Shown: in pieces, positions 36,513 to 44,361 of the stretch
Layout of the letters: the number at the start of each line of letters is the position of its first letter
Numbering within the stretch: position 1 is the stretch's first letter
Source of the DNA: Streptomyces abyssomicinicus
GTDB lineage: Bacteria > Actinomycetota > Actinomycetes > Streptomycetales > Streptomycetaceae
Assembly: GCF_008974245.1 (NCBI RefSeq)
Contig: NZ_BBZI01000006.1
Coordinates: forward strand, 905,125-969,124
Direction of reading: 5' to 3'
Length of the DNA: 64,000 nucleotides
Translations under genes and position numbers: made by a program
The notes under the pieces: model-generated
Seen by the model: the letters and a program-made list of their open reading frames with translations, nothing else
The model's database searches: none
What the model was told of the DNA's origin: nothing

Positions 36513-37766
36513 TCAGACCGCCGAGCCGGCCACCCACTGGTCCCAGGCCATGTTCCAGCCGTTGAAGCCGTTGTCCGGGGCGACCGTCTTGTCGCCGGTG
36601 TTCTGCACGACGACGACGTCGCCGATCATCGAGTTGTCGAAGAACCAGGCACCGGGCACGTTCGGGTCGTTCGCGCCCTTGACGTCCTCCAGGCCCACGC
36701 AGCCGTGGCTGGTGTTGACGTTGCCGAAGACGCCCTTGCCCCAGTAGTTGCCGTGGATGAAGGTGCCGGAGGTGGTCAGGCGCATGGCGTGCGGCACGTC
36801 CTTGATGTCGTACTCGCCCTTGCCGTCGTCGTCCGTGAAGCCGACCGTCGCGCCGTTCATCCGGGTCTCCTTGAACTTCTCGGAGATCACCATCTGGCCC
36901 TCGTACGTCTTGTTCTCGGGGGCGCCGGCGGAGATGGGGATGGTGCGAACGGTCTCGCCGTTGCGCGTGACCGTCATCTGCTTGGTCTTGGCGTCGACGA
37001 CGGAGACCTGGTTGCGGCCGATGTGGAAGGTGACGGTCTTCTGCTGCACGCCGTAGACGCCGGGCGAGCCCTCGACGCCGTCCAGCGCGAGCTTCATGGT
37101 GACCGTCGACCCCTCCTTCCAGTAGTCCTGGGGCCGGCAGTCCATGCGGACCGTGCTGAACCAGTGGCAGACGACCTCCTGGCCGCTGCTGACGGAGACG
37201 TCGATGCCCTCCTGCACGGCCTTCTTGTCGGCGATCTCCTTGTCGAACTTGATCGACACGGGCATGCCGACACCGACGGTGGAGCCGTCCTCCGGGGTGA
37301 AGTTGCCTATGAAGCTGTTGGTCGGCGAGACCGTGGTGAAGGTGGCGTTCTCGTGGGAGGCGCGGCCCTCGGAGTCCTCGGCCGTCACCGAGACCTTGTA
37401 GGTCGTGGCCCGCTCGAGCTGGGCCGCCGGCTTCCAGCTGGTTTTGTCGGCCGACATCTCGCCCTCGACCTGCTCACCGTCCTTGGTCTCCACCTCGACC
37501 TCGGTGAGCGTGCCCTTCTTGACCGCCACGTGGCCCGCGTTGTTGATCGACGCGTTGTCCGTGCCGTCCTTGGGTGTGATGGAGATCTCGGCGACCGAGG
37601 TCTTCTCGGCGGCCGCCTCGTCGACCTCGGCCTGGGCGTCCGGGCCCTTCGGCTTCTCGTCGCCGCTGCACCCCGACAGCACCATCACGCCGCCCAGCAG
37701 CGCGGACGCCACCGCCAGCCCCCTGCGCCGCCGCCGCTCACCGACCGTCTTCACACGCTTCTCCAT
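36513..37766 (-). CDS. L,D-transpeptidase lipoprotein with Ig-like domain(s)
   Basis: The 417-residue protein has a basic start, a hydrophobic core and a lipobox LSGC with Cys33, so it is anchored on the outer face of the membrane. Residues about 50-250 form two bacterial Ig-like domains, as in mycobacterial LdtMt2. The YkuD catalytic domain covers about 255-400, with HGNYWGKG and the SHGCVGLE motif (Cys near 357). It makes 3-3 cross-links in peptidoglycan. ATG 37766 and GTG 37772 are both possible starts; the latter adds two residues. It is probably monocistronic. Confidence 0.95.
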   Translation of the reverse strand: MEKRVKTVGERRRRRGLAVASALLGGVMVLSGCSGDEKPKGPDAQAEVDEAAAEKTSVAEISITPKDGTDNASINNAGHVAVKKGTLTEVEVETKDGEQVEGEMSADKTSWKPAAQLERATTYKVSVTAEDSEGRASHENATFTTVSPTNSFIGNFTPEDGSTVGVGMPVSIKFDKEIADKKAVQEGIDVSVSSGQEVVCHWFSTVRMDCRPQDYWKEGSTVTMKLALDGVEGSPGVYGVQQKTVTFHIGRNQVSVVDAKTKQMTVTRNGETVRTIPISAGAPENKTYEGQMVISEKFKETRMNGATVGFTDDDGKGEYDIKDVPHAMRLTTSGTFIHGNYWGKGVFGNVNTSHGCVGLEDVKGANDPNVPGAWFFDNSMIGDVVVVQNTGDKTVAPDNGFNGWNMAWDQWVAGSAV

Positions 37767-38003
37767 CGTCACTGGTCACCCGACCCCTTGGGACGCCCTG
37801 CATCACGACCCGGCAGAAACTCCCCGCCAGCATTGTTCAACGCCCGGACGGGTCGCTCCGGTTCCATCTCGCGGTGAATTGTGCAATCCGCCACGCCGCG
37901 AACCACCCGGGAGGTCCCTCGCTCGAGCGAAGCCGAGAGCCCGGAGCGGTCCGCGGCGGACCGGAAGACATCGTTCCGCAGTCGTCGCCTTCCCCGCCAG
38001 GGG

Positions 38004-38486
38004 TCAGCCGATGCCGATGCGGGCCGGCGGGCCGCCGACTCCGCCGCCGGCGCCGTCGCCGATCCCGTCGAAGCGCTCGCCGAAGTCCTCGTCGAAGTCC
38101 TCGTCGAGGCCGTCGTCCAGGCGGTCGCCGAAATCGTCCGCGAAGGCGTCGGCACATGCCGCGTCGTCGTGCTCCGCATCATCGCCGCAGGGGTCCTCGC
38201 GAAGCGAATCGAGAGGGCGCCCGACGTGCTCCGCGCTCCACGAGGTCTGGGTCAGTTCGATTCCGGGCAACTCGCTGACCAGGTCGAACGGATCCACGAG
38301 GTAGGCCAGGGCCTCCGCCGTGTCATGCGTCACCACGGCCTCGATCCGGCCCCGTTCGCCGTCGGGGAGCGTGCCGTCCTCGGCGATCCGGGTCCGGGCG
38401 AGGACCTCGAGCGCCTCGGGGTCGTCGACCTCCACGATCAGCTGGACGTCGATCCGGACGAATCGTCTGTTCTTGGGTGAATTCAT
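38004..38486 (-). CDS. Hypothetical protein with acidic C-terminal tail
   Basis: Not recognised. The 160-residue product begins with an ordered domain (FVRIDVQLIVEVDDPEALEVLARTRI ... DPFDLVSELPGIELTQTSWS) that has an alpha/beta pattern. From about residue 110 it becomes a very acidic, Phe/Gly-spaced tail (FADDFGDRLDDGLDEDF). A Gly-rich end follows. ATG 38486 is chosen because TACTCT (38494-38499 on the - strand) ends 7 bases upstream and there is no Shine-Dalgarno; upstream residues look non-coding. The 237 bp on its 3' side contain nothing I can name. Confidence 0.75.
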   Translation of the reverse strand: MNSPKNRRFVRIDVQLIVEVDDPEALEVLARTRIAEDGTLPDGERGRIEAVVTHDTAEALAYLVDPFDLVSELPGIELTQTSWSAEHVGRPLDSLREDPCGDDAEHDDAACADAFADDFGDRLDDGLDEDFDEDFGERFDGIGDGAGGGVGGPPARIGIG

Positions 38487-38595
38487 GACTGGGAGAGTAC
38501 GGCGGTGGGCGTCCTCGGGTTTCCCGCGACCCGCGCCTTTCACTAGCATCGGTCCACACGGTCAATTCGCCAGCGCCACAAGGGGATCGATATCC

Positions 38596-39033
38596 GTGTC
38601 CACCACGCGCCGCTCACTGCTGACCGCCGCCGCCGCGGGCGCCCTCCTGGGGGCCTTGTCCTTCGTCCCGTCCGCGAACGCGACGGTGACCTCGGAACGC
38701 CCGGGGCCTCGGCCTGTCCACGTCCACGCCGTGCCCGTCTCCGTCGCCGCGCCGGGCGGTCACACCGCGGCCACGGCGGGCTCGCCGGAGTCCTCCGGGA
38801 TGCGGACGATGTCCGGCCCCGCGGACACCACCTCACCCGGTCCCGCGACCGACTCCGGCACCGAAACCGACTCCGGCACCGGCACCGGCACCGGCACCAC
38901 GGCCGGCGACACCGAGCTGGCCGACACCGGCGCCTTCGACACGACGCCGTACATCCTGGGCGGGACGGCCTTCCTCGGCATGGGGGCCGCGTTCCTGGTG
39001 TACTCGGTGCGGCGCGAGCGGATGGGGCTGTAG
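38596..39033 (+). CDS. Small LAXTG-type sortase-anchored surface protein
   Basis: A 145-residue exported protein. The signal peptide has TTRRSLLTAA and an Ala-rich core with cleavage near SANA at about residue 29. The middle is Thr/Ser/Gly/Pro-rich, with a Gly-Thr run at 93-103, and probably unstructured. The C-terminus is a full cell-wall sorting signal: LADTG at 108-112, a hydrophobic helix (PYILGGTAFLGMGAAFLVYS) and RRER. LAXTG is the form used by class E sortases in Streptomyces, e.g. for long chaplins. No sortase gene lies in this window. GTG 38596 follows AAGGGG. Confidence 0.85.
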   Translation: MSTTRRSLLTAAAAGALLGALSFVPSANATVTSERPGPRPVHVHAVPVSVAAPGGHTAATAGSPESSGMRTMSGPADTTSPGPATDSGTETDSGTGTGTGTTAGDTELADTGAFDTTPYILGGTAFLGMGAAFLVYSVRRERMGL

Positions 39034-39117
39034 ACGGCCGGGAACCGCCCGCGCGCCCGGGGCTCACCGACGTCCGGGTCCGAGCCCCTCACGGCCGCCG
39101 CCGGGGCCGGGGCGCCC

Positions 39118-39147
39118 TTGACCGTGGTGCGGCGGTACGCCCATAGT
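39118..39147 (+). promoter_or_regulatory. Consensus promoter for the lipoprotein gene (leaderless type)
   Basis: A -35 TTGACC (39118-39123) and a -10 CATAGT (39142-39147) are 18 bases apart. The -10 ends 7 bases before the ATG at 39155 and no Shine-Dalgarno lies between, so the mRNA probably starts at the A of the start codon. Confidence 0.75.
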
Positions 39148-39154
39148 CCGGCGC

Positions 39155-39967
39155 ATGATCACATCTTCGCGGGCGCGGCTGGGCGCCCTCACCCTCACCG
39201 GCGTGCTCTCCCTGGCCCTGGTCACGGGCTGCAGCGGCGGATCCGACGGGAAGCCGGACGCCGGCAGGACTCCCGGTGCCGCGTCCTCCGCCGCGGGCGA
39301 CGGCTCCGCCCCGGGCAAGGCCCTTTCCGCGGAGGAGCTCGCCGAGCTGATCGTCGGTGCGGGTGACGTGGACGGCTTCGAGGTCGCCGAGCCCGGCGAG
39401 GACGACATCTTCGGCGGCGCCTGGGAGGACGTGAGGATCGAGGGCGGCGACGGCTGCGACCCGCTGGCCCGTGCGCTGAGCGGCTCCCCCGTCGGCGAGG
39501 CGGAAACGCACCTCTCCCGTCAGGTCACGCAGCAGAGGCCCACGGCGTCGGGCGAGGACGACGACCTGTCCCTGCACGACGCGATACGGCTGGACGTCAC
39601 CACGGTCACGCTGGCCGCCTACGAGGGGGACGGTGCGGAGCGCGCCGTGCGGAGCGTGTCGGAGGCGGTGACGTCCTGCTCGGAGGGGTTCACGGTGACG
39701 CTGCCGGGTGTGGAACCGTCCGCCTACGACAGGATCGCGTCCGAGAAGGGGGCCCCCGCGGAGGGCGCGGACGAGACGGTCGCCTACGGGCTGACGGGCG
39801 AGCCGTTCGAGGAGGGGGGTCCCGCGACGACCGTGCACGGTCAGGTGGCGCGGCACGGGAACACGGTGGTGACGTACCTGACGGTGAACCTCGGGAACAT
39901 GGCGGAGGGGAAGCCGTACGAGGTGTCGGCGCCCGTGGTCGCCGCGCAGGCGAAGAAGCTGGCCTGA
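39155..39967 (+). CDS. Putative lipoprotein, function unknown
   Basis: A 270-residue lipoprotein with a short basic start, hydrophobic core and lipobox LVTGC (Cys26), followed by a Gly/Ser/Asp-rich tether to about residue 55. The mature domain pairs helices and strands (LSAEELAELIVGAGDVDGFEV; AIRLDVTTVTLAAYEGDGAERAV; TTVHGQVARHGNTVVTYLTVNL) and holds a GDGCDPLARAL and SCSEGF Cys pair that could form a disulfide. I do not recognise a named family, though the plan resembles mycobacterial-type sensor lipoproteins. The gene is probably monocistronic. Confidence 0.85.
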   Translation: MITSSRARLGALTLTGVLSLALVTGCSGGSDGKPDAGRTPGAASSAAGDGSAPGKALSAEELAELIVGAGDVDGFEVAEPGEDDIFGGAWEDVRIEGGDGCDPLARALSGSPVGEAETHLSRQVTQQRPTASGEDDDLSLHDAIRLDVTTVTLAAYEGDGAERAVRSVSEAVTSCSEGFTVTLPGVEPSAYDRIASEKGAPAEGADETVAYGLTGEPFEEGGPATTVHGQVARHGNTVVTYLTVNLGNMAEGKPYEVSAPVVAAQAKKLA

Positions 39968-40012
39968 GGCTCCGCCCCGGGCGGGGCCCTGGCCTGAGGC
40001 TCCGCCCCGGGC
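39959..40012. repeat. 24-bp direct repeat (period 30) spanning the lipoprotein stop codon
   Basis: CTGGCCTGAGGCTCCGCCCC followed by GGGC appears at 39959-39982 and again at 39989-40012. The first copy supplies the last codons and stop of the lipoprotein gene. This is a recent tandem duplication in the non-coding end. Confidence 0.85.
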
Positions 40013-40149
40013 CGGGCGAGGCCCTCCACCGCCGCCCTCCTGCCCCGTGAGGCATCCGCCGCCGCGGCGACCGTGCGGCTCGCCCGGAGACCCGTGGGCC
40101 GCCGGGCGGGCCGCACGCGGCGGGCCCCGGGCCGGGGCGGGCGGTGGTG

Positions 40150-41736
40150 CTACCGCAGGGGGCCCGTGACGGACTGCGCCGCGTGGAGGGCGCCGCCCTC
40201 GCGGACGAAGGCCTCGGCCGCCGCGAGGTCGGGGGCGAGGTAGCGGTCCGGGCCGGGACCGGCGACGTCCGCGGCACGGGCGGCCCGGACGACCGCCCAG
40301 GTCGCCGGCGCGGGGGCCAGGCCCGTCGCGCCGCGGCGCAGCTCGAGGGCGCGGGACGCGGCGACCAGCTCCACGGCGACGACCCGCCCGAGGTCGTCCA
40401 CGACCTGCCGCAGCTTCCGCGCCGCCGACCACCCCATGGAGACGTGGTCCTCCTGCATCGCGGAGGAGGGGATGGAGTCGACCGAGGCCGGGACCGCGAG
40501 CCGCTTCAGCTCGCTCACCAGCGCCGCCTGCGTGTACTGGGCGATCATCAGCCCGGAGTCGACCCCGGGGTCGTCGGCGAGGAACGCCGGCAGCCCGTGC
40601 GAGCGGGTCCTGTCCAGCAGCCGGTCCGTGCGCCGCTCGGCGATCGAGGCGAGGTCCGCCGCGGCGATCGCGAGGAAGTCGAGGACGTAGGCGACCGGCG
40701 CGCCGTGGAAGTTGCCGTTGGACTCGACCCGGCCGTCCGGCAGCACCACCGGGTTGTCCACCGCGGCCGCGAGCTCCCGCTCCGCCACCAGCTCGGCGTG
40801 GGTCAGCGTGTCCCGTCCGGCGCCCGCCACCTGCGGCGCGCACCGCACCGAGTAGGCGTCCTGCACCCGCGGCTCGTCGCCCTGGTGCTGCCCGGTCATC
40901 TCGGAGCCGCGCAGCACGGCCAGCATGTTGGCGGCGGAGTCGGCCTGGCCCGGATGCGGCCGGATGGCGTGCAGCTCGGGAGCCAGCACCCGGTCGGTGC
41001 CCAGCAGCGCCTCCAGGGTCATGGCGGCGGTGACGTCCGCGGAGGCGTACAGCAGGCGCAGGTCGGCCAGGGCCATCAGCAGCATGCCGAGCATCCCGTC
41101 GGTGCCGTTGAGCAGCGCCAGACCCTCCTTCTCCCTGAGCTCGACGGGCTGGAGCCCGTGCGCCGCCAGCAGCTCGCGGACGGGGCGGAGTTCGCCGTCG
41201 GGGCCCTCGGCCTCGCCTTCGCCCATCAGGGCGAGCGCGCAGTGCGACAGCGGGGCCAGGTCGCCGGAGCAGCCCAGCGAGCCGTACTCGTGCACCACCG
41301 GGGTGATGCCGGCGTTCAGCAGGTCGGCCATGGCCTGGGCGACCTGCGGGCGGACGCCGGTGCGGCCGGAGCAGACCGTCTTCAGCCGCAGGAACATCAG
41401 CGCGCGGACCACCTCGCGCTCGACCCGCGGGCCCATCCCGGCGGCGTGCGAGCGGACGATGTTGCGCTGGAGCCGGGTCCGCAGGTCCGGGCCGATGTGC
41501 CGGGTCGCCAGCGCGCCGAAGCCGGTGCTCACGCCGTAGACCGGGTCCGGCTTGGCGGCGAGGGCGTCGACGACCTCACGGGTCGCGGTGAGTTCACGCA
41601 CCGCCTCCTCGGACAGCTCGACCCGCGCGCCGTGCCGCGCCACGGCCAGCACCTGCTCCGGCGTGAGGCCGGAGGTCGCGACCACCACGGTTTCCCTCGA
41701 CCCAGAGGGTTCCATCGACCCAGAGTGCATATCCAT
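40150..41736 (-). CDS. hutH: Histidine ammonia-lyase
   Basis: Converts L-histidine to urocanate and ammonia, the first step of histidine use. The 528-residue protein has Tyr67 in DPVYGVSTGFG, the MIO-forming loop GSLGCSGDLAPL (tripeptide Cys156-Ser157-Gly158), and DNPVV plus the GNFHG and MQEDHVSMG active-site segments. The tripeptide is CSG rather than the usual ASG. ATG 41736 is chosen because an ATGACA/TAGGCT promoter ends 7 bases before it, with no Shine-Dalgarno; the longer frame to 41790 runs into the neighbouring gene. No other hut genes are nearby. Confidence 0.96.
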   Translation of the reverse strand: MDMHSGSMEPSGSRETVVVATSGLTPEQVLAVARHGARVELSEEAVRELTATREVVDALAAKPDPVYGVSTGFGALATRHIGPDLRTRLQRNIVRSHAAGMGPRVEREVVRALMFLRLKTVCSGRTGVRPQVAQAMADLLNAGITPVVHEYGSLGCSGDLAPLSHCALALMGEGEAEGPDGELRPVRELLAAHGLQPVELREKEGLALLNGTDGMLGMLLMALADLRLLYASADVTAAMTLEALLGTDRVLAPELHAIRPHPGQADSAANMLAVLRGSEMTGQHQGDEPRVQDAYSVRCAPQVAGAGRDTLTHAELVAERELAAAVDNPVVLPDGRVESNGNFHGAPVAYVLDFLAIAAADLASIAERRTDRLLDRTRSHGLPAFLADDPGVDSGLMIAQYTQAALVSELKRLAVPASVDSIPSSAMQEDHVSMGWSAARKLRQVVDDLGRVVAVELVAASRALELRRGATGLAPAPATWAVVRAARAADVAGPGPDRYLAPDLAAAEAFVREGGALHAAQSVTGPLR

Positions 41737-41743
41737 ATTCAGG

Positions 41744-41772
41744 AGCCTAGGGCTTGAATTCGTCGCTGTCAT
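41744..41772 (-). promoter_or_regulatory. hutH promoter embedded in the end of the GGDEF gene
   Basis: On the - strand, -35 ATGACA (41772-41767) and -10 TAGGCT (41749-41744) are 17 bases apart. The TAG of the -10 is also the stop codon of the GGDEF gene. The -10 ends 7 bases before the hutH ATG, a leaderless arrangement. Confidence 0.75.
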
Positions 41773-42988
41773 CGGTGGGTTGGGCCACACCGGGGGCGGG
41801 GCCGCCGAGCGGCGGCGGCACCTCCCGCCCCCGCAGCGCCCGTCGCTCGCCGCCGCCCTCCGGCGGAGGGGCCTCGGCCAGGCGCAGGACCGGGTCCTGG
41901 GGCCCTTCCACGCCGGCCACCACCGGCCCGGTGGCCCGGCCCGCCTTGGCGCGGTACTGGGCGGCGTCGGCCAGCCGGAACAGCCGCCGGGCCGAGGTCA
42001 CCGGGCCGACCGGTTCCTCCGTGGTGGCGATCCCGCAGGCGACGCCCTCGCCCAGCTCCAGTTCCAGGGCCCGCCGGCAGAGCTCCTCGGCGGCGCCGAC
42101 CACCTCCGCGGTGGAGGGCCCCACCGCGATCAGGCAGAACTCGTCCCCGCCGAGCCGCGCGGCCAGCGTGTCCGGCAGCATCGCCCCGCAGAGCGAGAGC
42201 ACCGAGCCGAAGCGTTCCAGGAGGCGGTCGCCGACGGCGTGGCCGTGGGTGTCGTTGACCTGTTTGAGCCCGTTGAGGTCGCAGACCACCAGGCTGACCA
42301 CGGCGCCGTCGGTCCGGTGGCGTTCGATGGCCTCGTCCAGCCGGGCGTCGACGGCGCGGCGGTTGGCGAGGCCGGTCAGGGCGTCGGTGAAGGCGAGGCG
42401 TTCGGCCTCCTCCAGCCGCTCGATCTGGGCCAGCCCGGCCGCGACGACGGCCGCGAGCACGGTGGCGAAGTCGGCGTCGGAGCGGTCGAAGACGGGGGCA
42501 CCCAGAGGCCTGGCCACGTACAGCTCGCCCCAGGCGCGTCCGTGCAGCACGATCGGCGCGATCACGCAGCATCCGCGGCCGCGGCGGCGCAGCGCGGCGA
42601 CGCGCTGGTGGCAGTACCCGGCCCGGTCCCGGGCGGCCCCGCCGGCCGGGCCACCGGCCCCGACGCCGTCCACGCTCTCCACCCAGGCGTCCGGCTCGCC
42701 GCCGTTGGCCCAGCGCTCGTGGAGGAACTCGGTGATCTCCGGGAACTGGTTCACCGGGTACGACTCGGCCTCCGGGAACTCCTCCTCGCCCGGGGCCCGC
42801 TCGCCCACGTTGACCAGGACCCGGAGCCGGCCCATCTCCCGCTCCCACACCGACAGCGCGGCGAAGGTGCCGCCGAGCGCGTGACCGGCGCCCAGGGCGG
42901 CGGCCCGCCAGGACTCCCGGGGCGTCCTGGCGGCGGCCATCCCCTGGGCCAGCGTGACTACCGCGCGCAGGCGGCTCTCCTCTGCCAT
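41747..42988 (-). CDS. Diguanylate cyclase with GAF domain
   Basis: The 413-residue protein has a GAF sensor at about residues 20-190 (ARTPRESWRAAALGAGHALGGTFAALSV ... CCVIAPIVLHGRAWGELYVARP), a short linker helix, and a GGDEF domain at about 200-345. The catalytic motif is intact (RLGGDEFC, near 277-281), with the preceding DALTGLANRRAVD and CDLNGLKQVNDTHGHAVGD. The position of the inhibitory RxxD I-site reads PDTL, so product inhibition is not expected. A disordered Pro/Gly tail ends it. It should make c-di-GMP, which with BldD times development in Streptomyces. ATG 42988 is leaderless-looking. Confidence 0.94.
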   Translation of the reverse strand: MAEESRLRAVVTLAQGMAAARTPRESWRAAALGAGHALGGTFAALSVWEREMGRLRVLVNVGERAPGEEEFPEAESYPVNQFPEITEFLHERWANGGEPDAWVESVDGVGAGGPAGGAARDRAGYCHQRVAALRRRGRGCCVIAPIVLHGRAWGELYVARPLGAPVFDRSDADFATVLAAVVAAGLAQIERLEEAERLAFTDALTGLANRRAVDARLDEAIERHRTDGAVVSLVVCDLNGLKQVNDTHGHAVGDRLLERFGSVLSLCGAMLPDTLAARLGGDEFCLIAVGPSTAEVVGAAEELCRRALELELGEGVACGIATTEEPVGPVTSARRLFRLADAAQYRAKAGRATGPVVAGVEGPQDPVLRLAEAPPPEGGGERRALRGREVPPPLGGPAPGVAQPTDDSDEFKP

Positions 42989-42994
42989 GCGTTC

Positions 42995-43019
42995 AGGCTA
43001 GGGATGTTTCGCCCGAAAC
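42995..43019. promoter_or_regulatory. Promoter and palindrome upstream of the diguanylate cyclase gene
   Basis: Read on -, TAGCCT (43000-42995) ends 6 bases before the ATG. Just upstream is a perfect inverted repeat GTTTCG-CC-CGAAAC (43006-43019), placed in the -10/-35 spacer, where a bound regulator would block the promoter. Confidence 0.6.
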
Positions 43020-43078
43020 GTGACGTCGGAGGGCCGGCGGCGGTCACCGAGCGTGACACGCCCCCGGTCGGAGCGGGT

Positions 43079-43720
43079 TCACACCCAGAGTTCCGTCACG
43101 CTGACGTCCAGCTTGCCGAGCAGTCGCCGCAGCAGCGGGAGGCTGAGCCCGATGACGTTGCCGTGGTCGCCCTCGATGCCCTCGACGAACGGCGCGGAGC
43201 GGCCGTCCAGGGTGAACGCGCCGGCCACGTGCAGCGGCTCGCCGGTGGCGACGTAGGCGGCGATCTCCTCGTCCGTGGGGTCACCGAAGCGGACCACGGT
43301 GGAGGCCGTCCCGGAGGCGTACCGCCCGGTGGTGGTGTCGTACACGCAGTGGCCGGTCTGGAGGACGCCCGCACGGCCCCGCATCGCCCTCCAGCGGGCC
43401 GTCGCCTCGGCGGCGTCGGCCGGCTTGCCCAGCGGCTCGCCGTCGAGGTCCAGCACGGAGTCGCAGCCGACGACCAGCGCCCCGGACGCGTCGGGGCGGG
43501 CGGCGACCACCGAGGCCTTGGCCTCGGCCAGCGCGAGGGCCAGCTCGGCGGGGGTGGGGGCGGTCACCGCCTCCTCGTCCACCCCGCTGACGATCACCTC
43601 GGGGGCGAACCCGGCCTGCCGGAGCAGTCCGAGCCGGGCGGGGGACTGGGACGCCAGGACGAGCCGGCGTGCGGGCCGGCCGGCCTGGCCGGCGGGCTGG
43701 TCGTTGAGCTGATCGGTCAT
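43079..43720 (-). CDS. Maf family nucleotide pyrophosphatase
   Basis: A 213-residue protein with the Maf opening [18 protein letters not shown], the conserved acidic [16 protein letters not shown] segment, and the C-terminal [21 protein letters not shown]. Maf proteins hydrolyse dTTP/UTP or modified nucleotides to monophosphates and are linked to cell-division control and housecleaning. ATG 43720 overlaps the mmpB stop codon (ATGA), which fixes the start and places it in the pccB-pccE-mmpB-maf operon. Confidence 0.95.
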   Translation of the reverse strand: MTDQLNDQPAGQAGRPARRLVLASQSPARLGLLRQAGFAPEVIVSGVDEEAVTAPTPAELALALAEAKASVVAARPDASGALVVGCDSVLDLDGEPLGKPADAAEATARWRAMRGRAGVLQTGHCVYDTTTGRYASGTASTVVRFGDPTDEEIAAYVATGEPLHVAGAFTLDGRSAPFVEGIEGDHGNVIGLSLPLLRRLLGKLDVSVTELWV

Positions 43721-43863
43721 AGGGGCAGCGTATCCACGCCGAGGACCGCCATCGCGACGATCATGGCGAGAGCCATCAGCACGCCGAGCCGCCGGAGCAT
43801 CACCTGCGTCCTGCGCAGGTCCTCGGGCGGCCCGGCCTCGGGATCGGGGTCGGACCAGAGCAC
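43717..43863 (-). CDS. mmpB: Small morphogenic membrane protein MmpB
   Basis: A 48-residue protein starting [20 protein letters not shown], with a single membrane helix near its end ([22 protein letters not shown]). The LWSDP opening followed by a Pro/Asp/Arg segment fits MmpB of Streptomyces, which from memory affects morphology; the mechanism is not known. GTG 43863 matches this opening, but GGAGG lies only one base upstream. The in-frame ATG at 43947 would add 28 residues across a palindrome, which looks less natural. It is coupled to maf. Confidence 0.72.
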   Translation of the reverse strand: MLWSDPDPEAGPPEDLRRTQVMLRRLGVLMALAMIVAMAVLGVDTLPL

Positions 43864-43896
43864 GCCTCCGAGGATGCGCGCACCGTCCGTCCGGCC

Positions 43897-43918
43897 GCCT
43901 GAGTACGGGTACTCAGGC
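43897..43918. promoter_or_regulatory. Palindrome GCCTGAGTAC-gg-GTACTCAGGC upstream of mmpB
   Basis: Two perfect 10-bp arms with a 2-base spacer lie about 34 bases before the mmpB GTG and within the pccE-mmpB gap. It could be an operator or a small hairpin; no T-run follows. The regulator is unknown. Confidence 0.55.
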
Positions 43919-44137
43919 CGCCCCGCCCCTGGTGTCACCCCGCTCACACGGGCCGGCGGATCACACGGACCGCCGGCCCGCCCACCCGTCGGATCGCCCG
44001 AACGCGGCGCCCGGGAGGCGCCGCCGTCCCACCGGAACCGGCCCGCCGCACGGACCGGCGCGCCACACCGGCCAGGCCCCGCACCGCGGGAACCGCGGGG
44101 TCACCCGCCGCGGCACCCCCCGCGCGGGGCCGGCGGG

Positions 44138-44347
44138 TCACACCGGCCAGTACGTGCGGCCCCACGCGCCCGGCCCCGGCTGCGGCAGCCGGCGCGCGGC
44201 CAGCGCGGCGGGGTCGGACCAGGCGTCCCGGACCCCTCCGGACTCCGCCGGCGCCGCGGCGGCGGCCGCGGCGCGGGCTCGGACCACCGCCAGTGCGGCG
44301 GCCAGCTCCTCGGGGGTGGGATTGCCGCGCACGACCTTGATCGTCAT
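44138..44347 (-). CDS. Acyl-CoA carboxylase epsilon subunit
   Basis: A 69-residue protein that begins MTIKVVRGNPTPEELAAALAVV and ends SDPAALAARRLPQPGPGAWGRTYWPV. These are the start and end signatures of actinobacterial AccE/PccE. The subunit stabilises the contact between the biotinylated alpha and the carboxyltransferase beta subunits. It lies 14 bases after pccB, with GGAAGGA in between, so it is co-transcribed. Confidence 0.93.
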   Translation of the reverse strand: MTIKVVRGNPTPEELAAALAVVRARAAAAAAAPAESGGVRDAWSDPAALAARRLPQPGPGAWGRTYWPV

Positions 44348-44361
44348 AGCCACGATCCTTC

